From CAIYZT01 sp947461435 (GTDB taxonomy: Bacteria > Pseudomonadota > Alphaproteobacteria > Rhodobacterales > Rhodobacteraceae): DNA of 64,000 bases. A program made the translations under genes and the position numbers. This document shows, piece by piece, positions 53,630-61,936 of this stretch. The notes under the pieces were generated by a model. The model ran no database searches, was not told the DNA's origin, and worked only from the letters and a program-made list of their open reading frames with translations. How positions within the stretch are numbered: position 1 is the first letter of the stretch; every line of letters begins with the position of its first letter. The DNA lies in the NCBI GenBank assembly GCA_965284435.1, contig OZ260083.1:3534001-3598000 (forward strand), given 5' to 3'.

Positions 53630-54699
53630 CCGATTTTCTGATCATTGGCGGCGGCATTGCCGGTATTTCCGCCGCCGCCCGCCTGTCACACCTTGGATCC
53701 GTCACCCTGCTGGAGGCCGAAGATCATCTGGCCCATCATGCGTCGGGGCGGTCGGCGGCCCTGTACGAGCCCTATTACGGGCTGAAGCCGGTTGTCGATC
53801 TGTCCATGGCCTCGGGCGATCATTTCAGGGCCCTGCCCAACCTTCTGACGCCGCGCGGCATGATGATTCTGGGCAAGCAGGGCGAGGCCGAGATCATGGC
53901 ATCCGAAGCCAAGCTGTTCGCGCTTGATCCGATGTCGGTGGACGAAGCCCGCGCTGTGGTGCCCACGCTGAACCCCGATGTGGTGAAATATGCCGCCATG
54001 GCCATGCATGCCTGGGACATCGACACAGATCTGCTGATCCAGTCCTTTGCCCGCGAGGCAAAGGCGCAGGGCGCTGTGATTGTCACAAAGGCCCGCGTCA
54101 GCGCCATCACCCGCGACGCGGCCGGATGGCAGGTCACGGCCGGGGATGTGACCTATGGCGCGACGACAATCATCAACGCCGCGGGTGCTTGGGTGGATCA
54201 GATTGCGCAGTTGGCCGGCGTGGCGCCCTTGGGCTTTCAGCCCATGCGGCGATCCATGGCGCGAATCCCCGCGCCCGGTGGCCATGATCTGTCGAAGTGG
54301 CCCATGCTGTTTGGTGTCGGAGAGACTTGGTACGCCAAGCCGGATGCGGGCGCGCTGATCGTCTCGCCCGCCGAAGAGCATCCGATGGAACCGCATGATG
54401 CCTGGGCCGATGATATGGTTCTGGCCGAAGGTCTGGCACGCTATGAAGAGATGATGAGCGAGCCTGTGGGCAGGCTGATCTCCAACTGGGCGGGTCTGCG
54501 CACCTTCTCGCCCGACCGGGTGCTGGTGATCGGCCACGATCCGGTGCAGCCAGATTTCTTCTGGCTGGCCGGACAGGGTGGATATGGGTTTCAATCTTCG
54601 GCGGCCGCAAGCCAGTTGGCCGCCGATCTGATCGCAGGACGTCCGTCCGTTTTGGACGCGCAGACCGTGGCCGCCCTGTCGCCGGCCCGATTTGCATGA
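53626..54699 (+). CDS. DadA-like FAD-dependent amino acid oxidoreductase
   Basis: A 357-residue FAD protein of the D-amino acid/glycine oxidase group. FLIIGGGIAGISAAARLSHLGSVTLLEAED at the start binds FAD; IINAAGAWVDQIAQLAG and WLAGQGGYGFQSSAAASQLAADLI are the family's inner FAD-binding segments. It should deaminate a D-amino acid, glycine or a sarcosine-like amine. It overlaps both the aldo/keto reductase and the methyltransferase genes by four bases, so all three are co-translated; a shared substrate is unknown. Confidence 0.82.
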   Translation: MTDFLIIGGGIAGISAAARLSHLGSVTLLEAEDHLAHHASGRSAALYEPYYGLKPVVDLSMASGDHFRALPNLLTPRGMMILGKQGEAEIMASEAKLFALDPMSVDEARAVVPTLNPDVVKYAAMAMHAWDIDTDLLIQSFAREAKAQGAVIVTKARVSAITRDAAGWQVTAGDVTYGATTIINAAGAWVDQIAQLAGVAPLGFQPMRRSMARIPAPGGHDLSKWPMLFGVGETWYAKPDAGALIVSPAEEHPMEPHDAWADDMVLAEGLARYEEMMSEPVGRLISNWAGLRTFSPDRVLVIGHDPVQPDFFWLAGQGGYGFQSSAAASQLAADLIAGRPSVLDAQTVAALSPARFA

Positions 54700-55334
54700 C
54701 ACTGATCCTGCCCGACAGCGGGGCGCATACCGCGCCGGACGGCCGCAGGTTGGTGGCGTCGGCCGCGCGCAACGCCGATGCGATTTTGTCGGTGCTGCAA
54801 GACCACGCCCCTGCCCGGGGAACCTTGTTGGAATTGGCCGCCGGGTCTGGGCTGCACAGCGCCCATTTTGCCGCCGCCCTGCCCGGGTTGGACTGGCAAC
54901 CGACAGACCGGGACGAGGCGAATTTTGCATCGATCGCGGCATGGACGGCCCATCTTTCGGTGCCCATCCGCCCGCCCGCCGCCCTTGATGCCGCGCAGCC
55001 CGGATGGTCACAGCGTTGGGGCGGGCGCGATGCCATCTTGCTGGTGAACCTGCTGCATCTGATCCCTGCGCCCGCCGCGCAGACCGTGCTGTCAGAAATC
55101 GCCTTGGCCCTTGCACCGGGGGGAATTGCCTTTGTCTATGGCCCCTTCCTGCGGGGCGGTCTGGCCACCTCCCAAGGGGATGCCGACTTTGACGCGGCCT
55201 TGCGCGGCCAGGATTCGGATTTGGGGTATAAAGACCGGGACTGGGTTTTGGCGCAATTGCAGGCGGCCGGGCTTTCGGCAGAAGCTTTGGACATGCCGGC
55301 CAATAATCTGATGATTCTGGCCCGCAAGCGGTGA
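54696..55334 (+). CDS. DUF938 family SAM-dependent methyltransferase
   Basis: A 212-residue class I methyltransferase of the DUF938 family. RRLVASAARNADAILSVLQDHAPARGTLLELAAGSGLHSAHFAAALPGLDWQPTDRDEANF contains the SAM-binding GxGxG-like loop; AILLVNLLHLIPAPAAQTVLSEIA and VYGPFLRGG follow. The target is unknown. It starts with a four-base overlap to the oxidoreductase gene and is the last gene of this operon. Confidence 0.8.
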   Translation: MTLILPDSGAHTAPDGRRLVASAARNADAILSVLQDHAPARGTLLELAAGSGLHSAHFAAALPGLDWQPTDRDEANFASIAAWTAHLSVPIRPPAALDAAQPGWSQRWGGRDAILLVNLLHLIPAPAAQTVLSEIALALAPGGIAFVYGPFLRGGLATSQGDADFDAALRGQDSDLGYKDRDWVLAQLQAAGLSAEALDMPANNLMILARKR

Positions 55335-55475
55335 CAGTGCACGGTCTGCGGGTGCGGGGCTGTTCAAAGCGGCCCAGCGCCGCCCCGGCGGATTGCCTGA
55401 CCCCGTCGGCAGGTTTCCCCGACCGTCAGCCGTAAGGGGTGACAAGCCCGCCCAGACTTGGCACCTTCGGGGATC

Positions 55476-56273
55476 ATGTGGTCCGTGCGATGTGCCTTTG
55501 TTGTCTGTTTCTTTGCGGCGTCCTGCGGCCCCGGGCCGCAAAGGGCACCCGAAGCGGGGCAAATCCCCTTGGCGCCCATCTTTGCCCCAAATTTCGGCGA
55601 ACTGGACCCTGCGAGCGATTGGTCAGGGCCGCGGCCGTCAACCCATCCGGTCCATGGAATCGATGTTTCCACGTGGCAGGGACGCATTGATTGGCAAACC
55701 GCGCAGGCCAATGGTGTCAACTTTGTTTTCATGAAGGCCACCGAGGGCGGCGATCTGGTGGATCCGTCGCTGACCACCAACTGGGCCGGGGCGGCGGCGG
55801 CGGGCGTGCCGCGCGGGGCCTATCATTTCTTCTACCACTGCACGGCGGCGTCGACGCAGGCGCGATGGTTTATCGCGCATGTCCCCCGCAGCGAGATGGC
55901 CCTGCCCCCGGTTCTGGATATGGAATGGACGCCGCGCTCTCCGACGTGTCGGGAAAAGCGGGCCGCAGAGCAGATCCGGGACGATGCGCGGCAATATCTG
56001 AGCATTGTGCAAAACCACTATGGCCAGCGCCCGATTCTGTATACCACGGCCGATTTTTACGAAGAAAACGAACTTTGGCGGCTTAAGGATGTGGCGTTCT
56101 GGCTGCGATCAACCGCGGCCCATCCGTCAGATCGCTATCCCGGGCAGCACTGGTTGTTCTGGCAATATTCGGGCACGGGGACGGTTCCGGGAATTGACGG
56201 CGCGGTAGATCTGAACGCCTTTGCGGGCACGCGGGCGGAATGGACCCGTTGGTTAAAGGATGTTCGTCCCTAG
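55476..56273 (+). CDS. GH25 lysozyme-like lipoprotein
   Basis: A 265-residue secreted hydrolase with an N-terminal signal (CAFVVCFFAASC) whose AASC resembles a lipobox, so the mature protein may be lipid-anchored. The GH25 muramidase fold is clear: HGIDVSTWQGRIDWQTA with the first catalytic Asp, FVFMKATEGG, RGAYHFFYH, VLDMEW with catalytic Asp and Glu, and WLFWQYSGTGTVPGIDGAVDLNAF. It cleaves peptidoglycan glycan strands. The start at 55476 is chosen because it gives a signal peptide and is preceded by GGGGAT; an upstream ATG at 55458 is weaker. The 141-base gap before it holds nothing recognisable. Confidence 0.85.
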   Translation: MWSVRCAFVVCFFAASCGPGPQRAPEAGQIPLAPIFAPNFGELDPASDWSGPRPSTHPVHGIDVSTWQGRIDWQTAQANGVNFVFMKATEGGDLVDPSLTTNWAGAAAAGVPRGAYHFFYHCTAASTQARWFIAHVPRSEMALPPVLDMEWTPRSPTCREKRAAEQIRDDARQYLSIVQNHYGQRPILYTTADFYEENELWRLKDVAFWLRSTAAHPSDRYPGQHWLFWQYSGTGTVPGIDGAVDLNAFAGTRAEWTRWLKDVRP

Positions 56274-56318
56274 ATCATGGCAGCCCTGCGGTGCAAACCT
56301 ACCCCTCACAGGCCCAGA

Positions 56319-56651
56319 TCAACTTTCCTTGCTTCGGCCCCGCTGGCGCGCCAAGCGCCATTTGTTGATCCATCTGCGAAAGCGGTGGCGGGTGCGAATG
56401 ATCAACACGGCAATCGGCCCGCGCAATCGCGGCAGATCGACCGCTAAAAGCAAGAGGCCGGCAGGCAGCATCCACAGACCCAAGATGGGCAGGAACCAGA
56501 AAAAGCCGCCCAATGTCAGCAGCAAGGCCAAGGGCAGGCGCACCGGCCGCCAGACATCGCGCCGCAGATGCGTCAGGGGCGGGCGCAACAGCGGGATAAG
56601 GCGCGAAAGCACCTCAAACTGCCGGTGAAAGCGCCGGTCGGTGCGCGTCAT
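56319..56651 (-). CDS. small PGPGW-like membrane protein
   Basis: A 110-residue protein with two hydrophobic stretches (LPLALLLTLGGFFWFLPILGLWMLPAGLLLLAVDLP), a pattern like the PGPGW membrane family, and arginine-rich ends. The ATG at 56651 is preceded by GGGGAAA. Function unknown. It lies tail to tail with the lysozyme gene, separated by 45 bases. Confidence 0.6.
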   Translation of the reverse strand: MTRTDRRFHRQFEVLSRLIPLLRPPLTHLRRDVWRPVRLPLALLLTLGGFFWFLPILGLWMLPAGLLLLAVDLPRLRGPIAVLIIRTRHRFRRWINKWRLARQRGRSKES

Positions 56652-56714
56652 AGTTTCCCCATCCCACAATCTGATGACCATGGGACACTATTGCGACCGT
56701 TTCAAGACAAGGCG

Positions 56715-59213
56715 TCAGCCGTCGATGCGAATTCGCGCATTTGACGGATCAAAGGGGCTGTCTTCGACAACCACACAATCCCAAAGCGCGCGGTTGATCC
56801 GAACCTGCAGACGGGTGCCGACTTCGGCCAGATCGGGCCGCACATAGGCCATGCCGATCTGCTTGCCAAAGGCCACCGAATAGCCGCCCGATGTCAGACG
56901 TCCGATCTTCTCACCCTCGAGGATAAGCGCCTCTTTGCCCCAGGGATCAGTGTCTGCAGGCCCATCGATCAACAGCGTGCAGCACTTTGACCGGATGCCC
57001 AAGGCCAGCATCGCCGCTTTGCCCTGAAACTCTTTTTTCAGATCAACGAAACGGTCAAGGGCCGCTTCAAGCGGGCTGGCATCGCGGCCCAGTTCGTTGC
57101 CAAAGGCGCGATAGGATTTTTCCTGCCGCAGCCAGTTTTGCGCGCGCGCGCCCACCAGTTTCATACCGTGCTTGGCCCCTGCGGTCATCAAAAGATCCCA
57201 CAGATACCGCTGCATTTCGATCGGGTGGTGCAACTCCCAGCCAAGCTCTCCGGTGTAGGCCACACGAATGGCGTTGACCGGGCACATGCCCAATTCAATC
57301 TTGCGGGCCGACAGCCAAGGGAACCGCTTGTTCGACAGCGCGGTTTGCGGTGTCTCGTCCTTGATGATCTCGGCCAGAATCTTGCGCGCGTTCGGCCCGG
57401 CAAGGGCAAAGACGCCCCACTGCGTTGTCACATCGTGAATGTCGATGTAACCGCCGCCCTGCGCCATGAAATCTTCGGCAGATTTGCGCAAGTAATCCGC
57501 ATCATAGGCGGTCCAGGCCCCAGCACTGACAAGGTAATAGTCATTCTCGCCGTTGCGCACGATGGTATATTCGGTCCGCGTTGTGCCCTGCGGGGTCAGC
57601 GCATAGGTCAGGTTGATGCGGCCGACCTTGGGCAGGGTGTTGCAGGTGAACCAATCCAGAAACGCCGTCGCACCCGGGCCGCGCACGATATGTTTTGTAA
57701 AGGCCGTGGCATCGATCAGACCAGCCGTTTCACGGATCGCCTTCGCCTCGTCCACCGCATAGGGCCACCACGCACCGCGCCGGAAACTGCGCGCCTTGTG
57801 GTCAAAATCTTCTGGGGCGTTCAGCGGGCCGTAGTAGATCGGCCGTTCCCATCCGTTGACCTGACCGAACTGCGCGCCCAAGGCTTTTTGGCGGTCATAG
57901 ACCGGCGCGGTGCGCAGGGGCCGCGCTGCCTCGCGCTCCTCGTCGGGGTGGTGAAGGATAAAGACGTGGTTGTAGCATTCTTCGTTCTTGCGCGCGGCAT
58001 ATTCGGTCGTCATCCACGACCCGTACCGTTTGGGATCAAGGCTGGCCATATCGATTTCGGCTTCGCCTTGGGTCATCATCTGCGCCAGATAATACCCGGT
58101 GCCACCTGCCGCTGTGATGCCAAAGCTGAATCCTTCGGCCAGCCACATGTTGCGCAGACCCGGCGCGGGCCCGACCAGCGGGTTGCCATCGGGCGTATAG
58201 CAGATCGGGCCGTTGAAATCGGCTTTCAAGCCCACGGTTTCGGAACTGGGCAGACGGTGAATCATGCTCATGTATTCCGCTTCGATCCGTTCCAGATCCA
58301 GCGGGAACAGATCGGCGCGGAAACTGTCGGGCACGGCATATTCAAACCGGGCGGGCGCGCCGTATTCGTAGGGGCCCAAGATCCAGCCGCCGCGCTCTTC
58401 GCGAACATACCATTTGGCGTCGGCATCGCGCAGCACCGGGTGCTCGCCATGGGTTTTGCGCCACTCTACCAGCATCGGGTCCGGCTCGGTCACGATGTAC
58501 TGATGTTCAACCGGGATCGCCGGAATCTTGATGCCCAGCAGTTTGGCGGTGCGCTGCGCATGGTTGCCAGTGGCCGTTACCACATGTTCGGCGTGAATCT
58601 CATATGTCTCGTCCGAAGGGACCAGCCGCCCGCCAACTTCGATCATCTTGGTGCAGGAGACGATCCATTCGGACCCGGTCCACCGATAACCATCCACCTG
58701 AATCTTGCGTTCGATCGTGGCACCGTGCTGGCGCGCGCCCTTGGCCATGGCTTGGGTCACGTCGGCCGGGTTGATGTAACCGTCTTGCGGGTGAAACAGC
58801 GCGCCAACCAGATCTTCGCTGCGCACCAGCGGCCAGCGCTCCTTGATCTGCGCCGGCGTCAGGAATTCGTGGTAGACCCCGGCGGTCTCGGCAACCGACG
58901 AATACAGCATGTATTCGTCCATCCGTTCTTGCCGCTGGGCCATGCGCAGGTTGCCCACCACCGCAAACCCGGCATTCAGGCCCGTCTCGGCTTCCAGTTG
59001 TTTGTAGAAATCAACCGAGTATTTGTGGATATGCGTGGTGGCATAGGACATGTTGAACAAAGGCAGCAGACCTGCCGCATGCCACGTGGAGCCCGAGGTC
59101 AATTCATCGCGTTCGACCATCATCGTATCCCAGCCCGCCTTGGCCAGATGATAGGTGATGCCGGTGCCAACAGCGCCGCCGCCGACAACCAAGGCTTTGA
59201 CATGCGTTTTCAT
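56715..59213 (-). CDS. dimethylglycine/sarcosine dehydrogenase-like FAD-GcvT protein
   Basis: An 832-residue two-domain enzyme. The N-terminal FAD domain has VGGGAVGTGITYHLAKAGW and GSTWHAAGLLP with His45 at the position of the covalent FAD-histidine of dimethylglycine dehydrogenase; NGPICYTPDGNPLVGPAPGLRNMWLAEGFSFGITAAGGTGYYLAQMM closes the fold. The C-terminal half (from about residue 440) is a GcvT-type folate-binding domain (ALAGPNARKIL, YTGELGWELHHP, LGRDASPLEAALDRFVDLKKEF). It demethylates dimethylglycine or sarcosine and passes the one-carbon unit to tetrahydrofolate. It is monocistronic by spacing; the exact amine is not certain. Confidence 0.88.
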   Translation of the reverse strand: MKTHVKALVVGGGAVGTGITYHLAKAGWDTMMVERDELTSGSTWHAAGLLPLFNMSYATTHIHKYSVDFYKQLEAETGLNAGFAVVGNLRMAQRQERMDEYMLYSSVAETAGVYHEFLTPAQIKERWPLVRSEDLVGALFHPQDGYINPADVTQAMAKGARQHGATIERKIQVDGYRWTGSEWIVSCTKMIEVGGRLVPSDETYEIHAEHVVTATGNHAQRTAKLLGIKIPAIPVEHQYIVTEPDPMLVEWRKTHGEHPVLRDADAKWYVREERGGWILGPYEYGAPARFEYAVPDSFRADLFPLDLERIEAEYMSMIHRLPSSETVGLKADFNGPICYTPDGNPLVGPAPGLRNMWLAEGFSFGITAAGGTGYYLAQMMTQGEAEIDMASLDPKRYGSWMTTEYAARKNEECYNHVFILHHPDEEREAARPLRTAPVYDRQKALGAQFGQVNGWERPIYYGPLNAPEDFDHKARSFRRGAWWPYAVDEAKAIRETAGLIDATAFTKHIVRGPGATAFLDWFTCNTLPKVGRINLTYALTPQGTTRTEYTIVRNGENDYYLVSAGAWTAYDADYLRKSAEDFMAQGGGYIDIHDVTTQWGVFALAGPNARKILAEIIKDETPQTALSNKRFPWLSARKIELGMCPVNAIRVAYTGELGWELHHPIEMQRYLWDLLMTAGAKHGMKLVGARAQNWLRQEKSYRAFGNELGRDASPLEAALDRFVDLKKEFQGKAAMLALGIRSKCCTLLIDGPADTDPWGKEALILEGEKIGRLTSGGYSVAFGKQIGMAYVRPDLAEVGTRLQVRINRALWDCVVVEDSPFDPSNARIRIDG

Positions 59214-59402
59214 GGGGAGGACTCCAAATTTCGTTGCCCCATATCTGCCAAAAGCGGGGGGGTTCGGGCAAGAGCGCGCGACCCATGCCAGACAAAAGCG
59301 ACATGGGTGCCTGAAAACGGCATTTATGCCGGTTCCATGCGCTAAAACCTGCCGGATCTTGCGGGCGGCGGCGCGCGCTTTTTGGCGGCAGGCAGGCGCC
59401 CG

Positions 59403-59732
59403 TCACGCCATGTGAAAGATTTCGTCCATCGCCGCCCACCATTCGCCGGGCTTGCGCGTTGAAAGGGGGTTTTGGCAGGGCATGCACAGCGCCCACCAGT
59501 CTTGGGTGACAAGATCAGCGGCCATTTTTGCCATATCGGCCGCATGATCAGACCCGTGGTATTCATAGTAGGAAAACATCAGATTTTCCGGCTCTTTCAA
59601 GTAGATCGAGTAGTTCTTGATATTGCATTGGGCGATCATTTTCAGAACATCTGGCCAGACCGCCGCGTGCAGGCGCACATATTCGGCCTTCTTGTCTTCG
59701 TTCAGCCCCACCACCATTCCGTACCGTGTCAT
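59403..59732 (-). CDS. rhaM: L-rhamnose mutarotase family protein
   Basis: A 109-residue protein of the RhaM/RhaU family: YGMVVGLNEDKKAEYVRLHAAVWPDVLKMIAQCNIKNYSIYLKEPENLMFSYYEYHG matches the family, which interconverts alpha and beta L-rhamnose (or L-fucose). A GAGAGGGATA ribosome-binding site precedes the ATG. No other rhamnose gene is nearby, so it may act on a different sugar. It sits between the dimethylglycine dehydrogenase-like gene (189-base gap, nothing recognisable) and znuB. Confidence 0.8.
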   Translation of the reverse strand: MTRYGMVVGLNEDKKAEYVRLHAAVWPDVLKMIAQCNIKNYSIYLKEPENLMFSYYEYHGSDHAADMAKMAADLVTQDWWALCMPCQNPLSTRKPGEWWAAMDEIFHMA

Positions 59733-59753
59733 CTTATCCCTCTCCCATTTTGC

Positions 59754-60545
59754 CTAAAGACGCCGAAATGCGCCCCAAACTGCCGCCGCTGCAAAGATCA
59801 CCGCGGCGGCCGTCACGATGCTGGGACCTGCGGGGGTGTCTTGCCACAAGGACAGTTGCAACCCCAAAAGGCAGGCCACCACCCCGACCAAGACCGCGCC
59901 CAGCGCCATCGCCTCGGGGGTGCGCGACAGGGCCCTTGCTGCCGCCGCAGGGATGATCAACATCGCCGCGATCAACAGCGCCCCCACCACCTTTAGCGCC
60001 ACCGCCACAACCAAAGCCAGCGCAATGGTCAGCACCAGCCGTTCGCGTCCGGGGTTGATGCCACTGGCATGGGCCAACTCCTCGCTGAGGGTTGCGGTGA
60101 GCAGCGCCTGCCACCGCCAGAGGAGCAGGCCAAGCACAACGGCCGCGCCGCCCCAGATGAACGCCAGATCGGCCCGTGTGACGGCAAGGATATCGCCGAA
60201 AAGATAACTTTGCAGATCCCCCCGCACGCCCGGCACAAAGGAAATCGCGACCAAGCCAAAGGCCAGCGCGGCATGGGCCATGACCCCCAAGGTCGTATCC
60301 ATCGCCCAACCTTTGGCCGCCAGAGTCGAGACGACGAGCGCCATGGCAAGGGCGACCGTCAGCACGCCAGCCGCCACTGGCAGGTGCAAGGACAGGGCAA
60401 TGGCCACGCCCAGAATCGCCGCATGGCTGGTGGCGTCGCCGAAATAGGCCATCCGGCGCCAGACAACGAAGGATCCAAGCGGCCCGGTTGCCAGCGCCAG
60501 CCCGATCCCGCCCAAAGCCGCGCGCACCAGAAAATCATCCAGCAT
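59754..60545 (-). CDS. znuB: zinc ABC transporter permease
   Basis: A 263-residue membrane permease of the ZnuB/MntB type: MLDDFLVRAALGGIGLALATGPLGSFVVWRRMAYFGDATSHAAILGVAIAL is the classic opening, and LKVVGALLIAAMLIIPAAAARALSRTPEAMALGAVLVG lies near the end, about nine helices in total. ATG at 60545 is used; it overlaps the end of znuC by 11 bases. It is the last gene of zur-znuC-znuB and imports zinc with ZnuA, which is encoded divergently. Confidence 0.9.
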   Translation of the reverse strand: MLDDFLVRAALGGIGLALATGPLGSFVVWRRMAYFGDATSHAAILGVAIALSLHLPVAAGVLTVALAMALVVSTLAAKGWAMDTTLGVMAHAALAFGLVAISFVPGVRGDLQSYLFGDILAVTRADLAFIWGGAAVVLGLLLWRWQALLTATLSEELAHASGINPGRERLVLTIALALVVAVALKVVGALLIAAMLIIPAAAARALSRTPEAMALGAVLVGVVACLLGLQLSLWQDTPAGPSIVTAAAVIFAAAAVWGAFRRL

Positions 60546-61329
60546 GGTCATGCTCCGCGTGATCATGGCCTGAATGGTCATGGCCTGAATGGTCATGGTG
60601 GGCAGGGGCGTGGGGGGCGTGATCGTGCGAATGATCATGGGCATGCTGGTACAGCGCCAGCGCGCCTTGGGTGCCCAACCCAAACAGGGCGCGGTATTCC
60701 GGTGCATTGGACACCACGCGCGGCGTGCCTTCGCAGCAGATATGATGGTTCAGGCAGATGACCCGGTCAGACGCGGCCATGACCACGTGCAGATCATGAC
60801 TGACCATCAGCACCCCGGCCCCGGTGTCGCGCCGCACCTCTTCGATCAGTCGGTAAAAGGCGGCTTCGCCGGGCTGATCCAGGCCCTGCGTCGGCTCGTC
60901 CAGAATCAACAGATGCGGCTGCACCAACAAGGCGCGGGCCAAGAGGACGCGTTGGAACTGCCCGCCCGACAGCGCTGCCATCTGCTGCGCGCCAAGGCCG
61001 GGCAGGCCAACCCGGCCCAGGGCGGTGTCGGCGGCGGCATCATCCACCCGCTGCGGCAACGACAAGAAACGCCGCACCGTCATCGGCATGGCCCGGTCCA
61101 TGGTCAGGCGCTGCGGCACATAGCCGATGCGCAACCCGGCAGAGCGTGTCACTGTGCCCGAAACGGCCCCGACAATGCCCAGAAGCGCCCGCAACAAGGT
61201 GCTTTTTCCCGAACCGTTCGGCCCAAGGACTGTCACGATCTCTCCTGCTGAAATGCCCATGGTCACGCCACTCAGCACCTCGCTGGCCCCAAAACGCACC
61301 GTCAGTTTCTGCGCCGACAACAGCATCAT
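60535..61329 (-). CDS. znuC: zinc ABC transporter ATPase with histidine-rich tail
   Basis: A 264-residue ATPase: GPNGSGKSTLLRALLG Walker A, LSGGQFQRVLLARALLVQPHLLILDEPTQGLD signature and Walker B. The C-terminus ends in a histidine/aspartate-rich tail (about 30 residues, repeats of HDHSG) that may store or hand over zinc; its repeats are encoded by a 15-bp tandem repeat at 60563-60598. The ATG overlaps the zur stop by four bases. It is co-expressed with zur and znuB and controlled by the Zur boxes in front of zur. Confidence 0.92.
   Translation of the reverse strand: MMLLSAQKLTVRFGASEVLSGVTMGISAGEIVTVLGPNGSGKSTLLRALLGIVGAVSGTVTRSAGLRIGYVPQRLTMDRAMPMTVRRFLSLPQRVDDAAADTALGRVGLPGLGAQQMAALSGGQFQRVLLARALLVQPHLLILDEPTQGLDQPGEAAFYRLIEEVRRDTGAGVLMVSHDLHVVMAASDRVICLNHHICCEGTPRVVSNAPEYRALFGLGTQGALALYQHAHDHSHDHAPHAPAHHDHSGHDHSGHDHAEHDHAG
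60563..60598. repeat. 15-bp tandem repeat within znuC
   Basis: Two exact copies of a 15-base unit (TCATGGCCTGAATGG) and a six-base remnant run from 60563 to 60598. They encode the histidine-rich HDHSG repeats at the end of ZnuC. Such a repeat could expand or contract by slippage without a frameshift. Confidence 0.75.
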
Positions 61330-61841
61330 GCAGCCCGCCCCCGACAGTCAGGGCATTGGCCAAGGGCTTCGATATTGCTGCCCTCCACGGTAAAGCCGAC
61401 CTGCCCTGCCGCAACGTCCAGCGCGGTGCGCACCGACCGGGCGGGGGCCTCGGCGACGGCATCGCAACTGCGGCAAATCAGAAACGCGGGGGCATGCGCC
61501 TCGCCGGGGTGCATGCAGGCGGTAAAGGCATTCAGGCGGCGAATGCGGTGGGCAAGGCCCTGCTCTTCCAGAAAATCCAAGGCGCGGTAGGCAACCGGGG
61601 GCTGCGCGCCAAATCCTTCGGCAGCCAATCGGCCCAGCACGTCATAAGCCCCCATCGCCCGATGTGTTTCAAGTAAGATTTCCAACACCCGCCGCCGGAC
61701 CGGGGTCATCCGCAGCCCGCGTTCGGCCACCAGCGCCTCGGCCCGGGAAAGGGCGTCGGTTTGGCAATGGCCGTGGTCATGGGCGGCAAAGGCCAGATCC
61801 GGGGCGTCGCATCCGGGGCAAGACGGGGCAGAATGGGCCAT
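61326..61841 (-). CDS. zur: zinc uptake regulator Zur (Fur family)
   Basis: A 171-residue Fur-family repressor. The N-terminal winged helix (MTPVRRRVLEILLETHRAMGAYDVLGRLAAEG, PPVAYRALDFLEEQGLAHRI) is followed by a dimerisation domain with the zinc site CRSC and a C-terminal CPDC pair. Unusually, an extra N-terminal CPGCDAPDLAFAAHDHGHC stretch could bind further metal. The ATG at 61841 is used, with AAGGA seven bases upstream. Zinc-bound Zur would repress this operon and znuA through the two boxes at 61855-61899. Confidence 0.92.
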   Translation of the reverse strand: MAHSAPSCPGCDAPDLAFAAHDHGHCQTDALSRAEALVAERGLRMTPVRRRVLEILLETHRAMGAYDVLGRLAAEGFGAQPPVAYRALDFLEEQGLAHRIRRLNAFTACMHPGEAHAPAFLICRSCDAVAEAPARSVRTALDVAAGQVGFTVEGSNIEALGQCPDCRGRAA

Positions 61842-61854
61842 CACATGATCCTTG

Positions 61855-61871
61855 ATGTTACACTATAACAT
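61855..61871. promoter_or_regulatory. Zur box 1 (near zur)
   Basis: ATGTTA-CACTA-TAACAT is a 17-bp site with perfect arms, 14 bases ahead of the zur start. It closely resembles alphaproteobacterial Zur boxes. Centre at 61863. Confidence 0.75.
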
Positions 61872-61882
61872 TCGGCTTGACG

Positions 61883-61899
61883 ATGTTATACTATCACAT
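61883..61899. promoter_or_regulatory. Zur box 2 (near znuA)
   Basis: ATGTTA-TACTA-TCACAT repeats box 1 with one mismatched arm base, 38 bases ahead of the znuA start. Its centre (61891) is 28 bases from box 1, which would put the two dimers on nearly the same face over about 2.7 helical turns. Confidence 0.7.
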
Positions 61900-61936
61900 C
61901 TATATCGCCAGGGTTCCCCGTTTGAAAGAGCAATCC

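Noticed and set aside
57138..59345. 735-residue frame opposite the dimethylglycine-dehydrogenase-like gene
   Set aside because: Antisense shadow; the reverse-strand gene has full conserved motifs.
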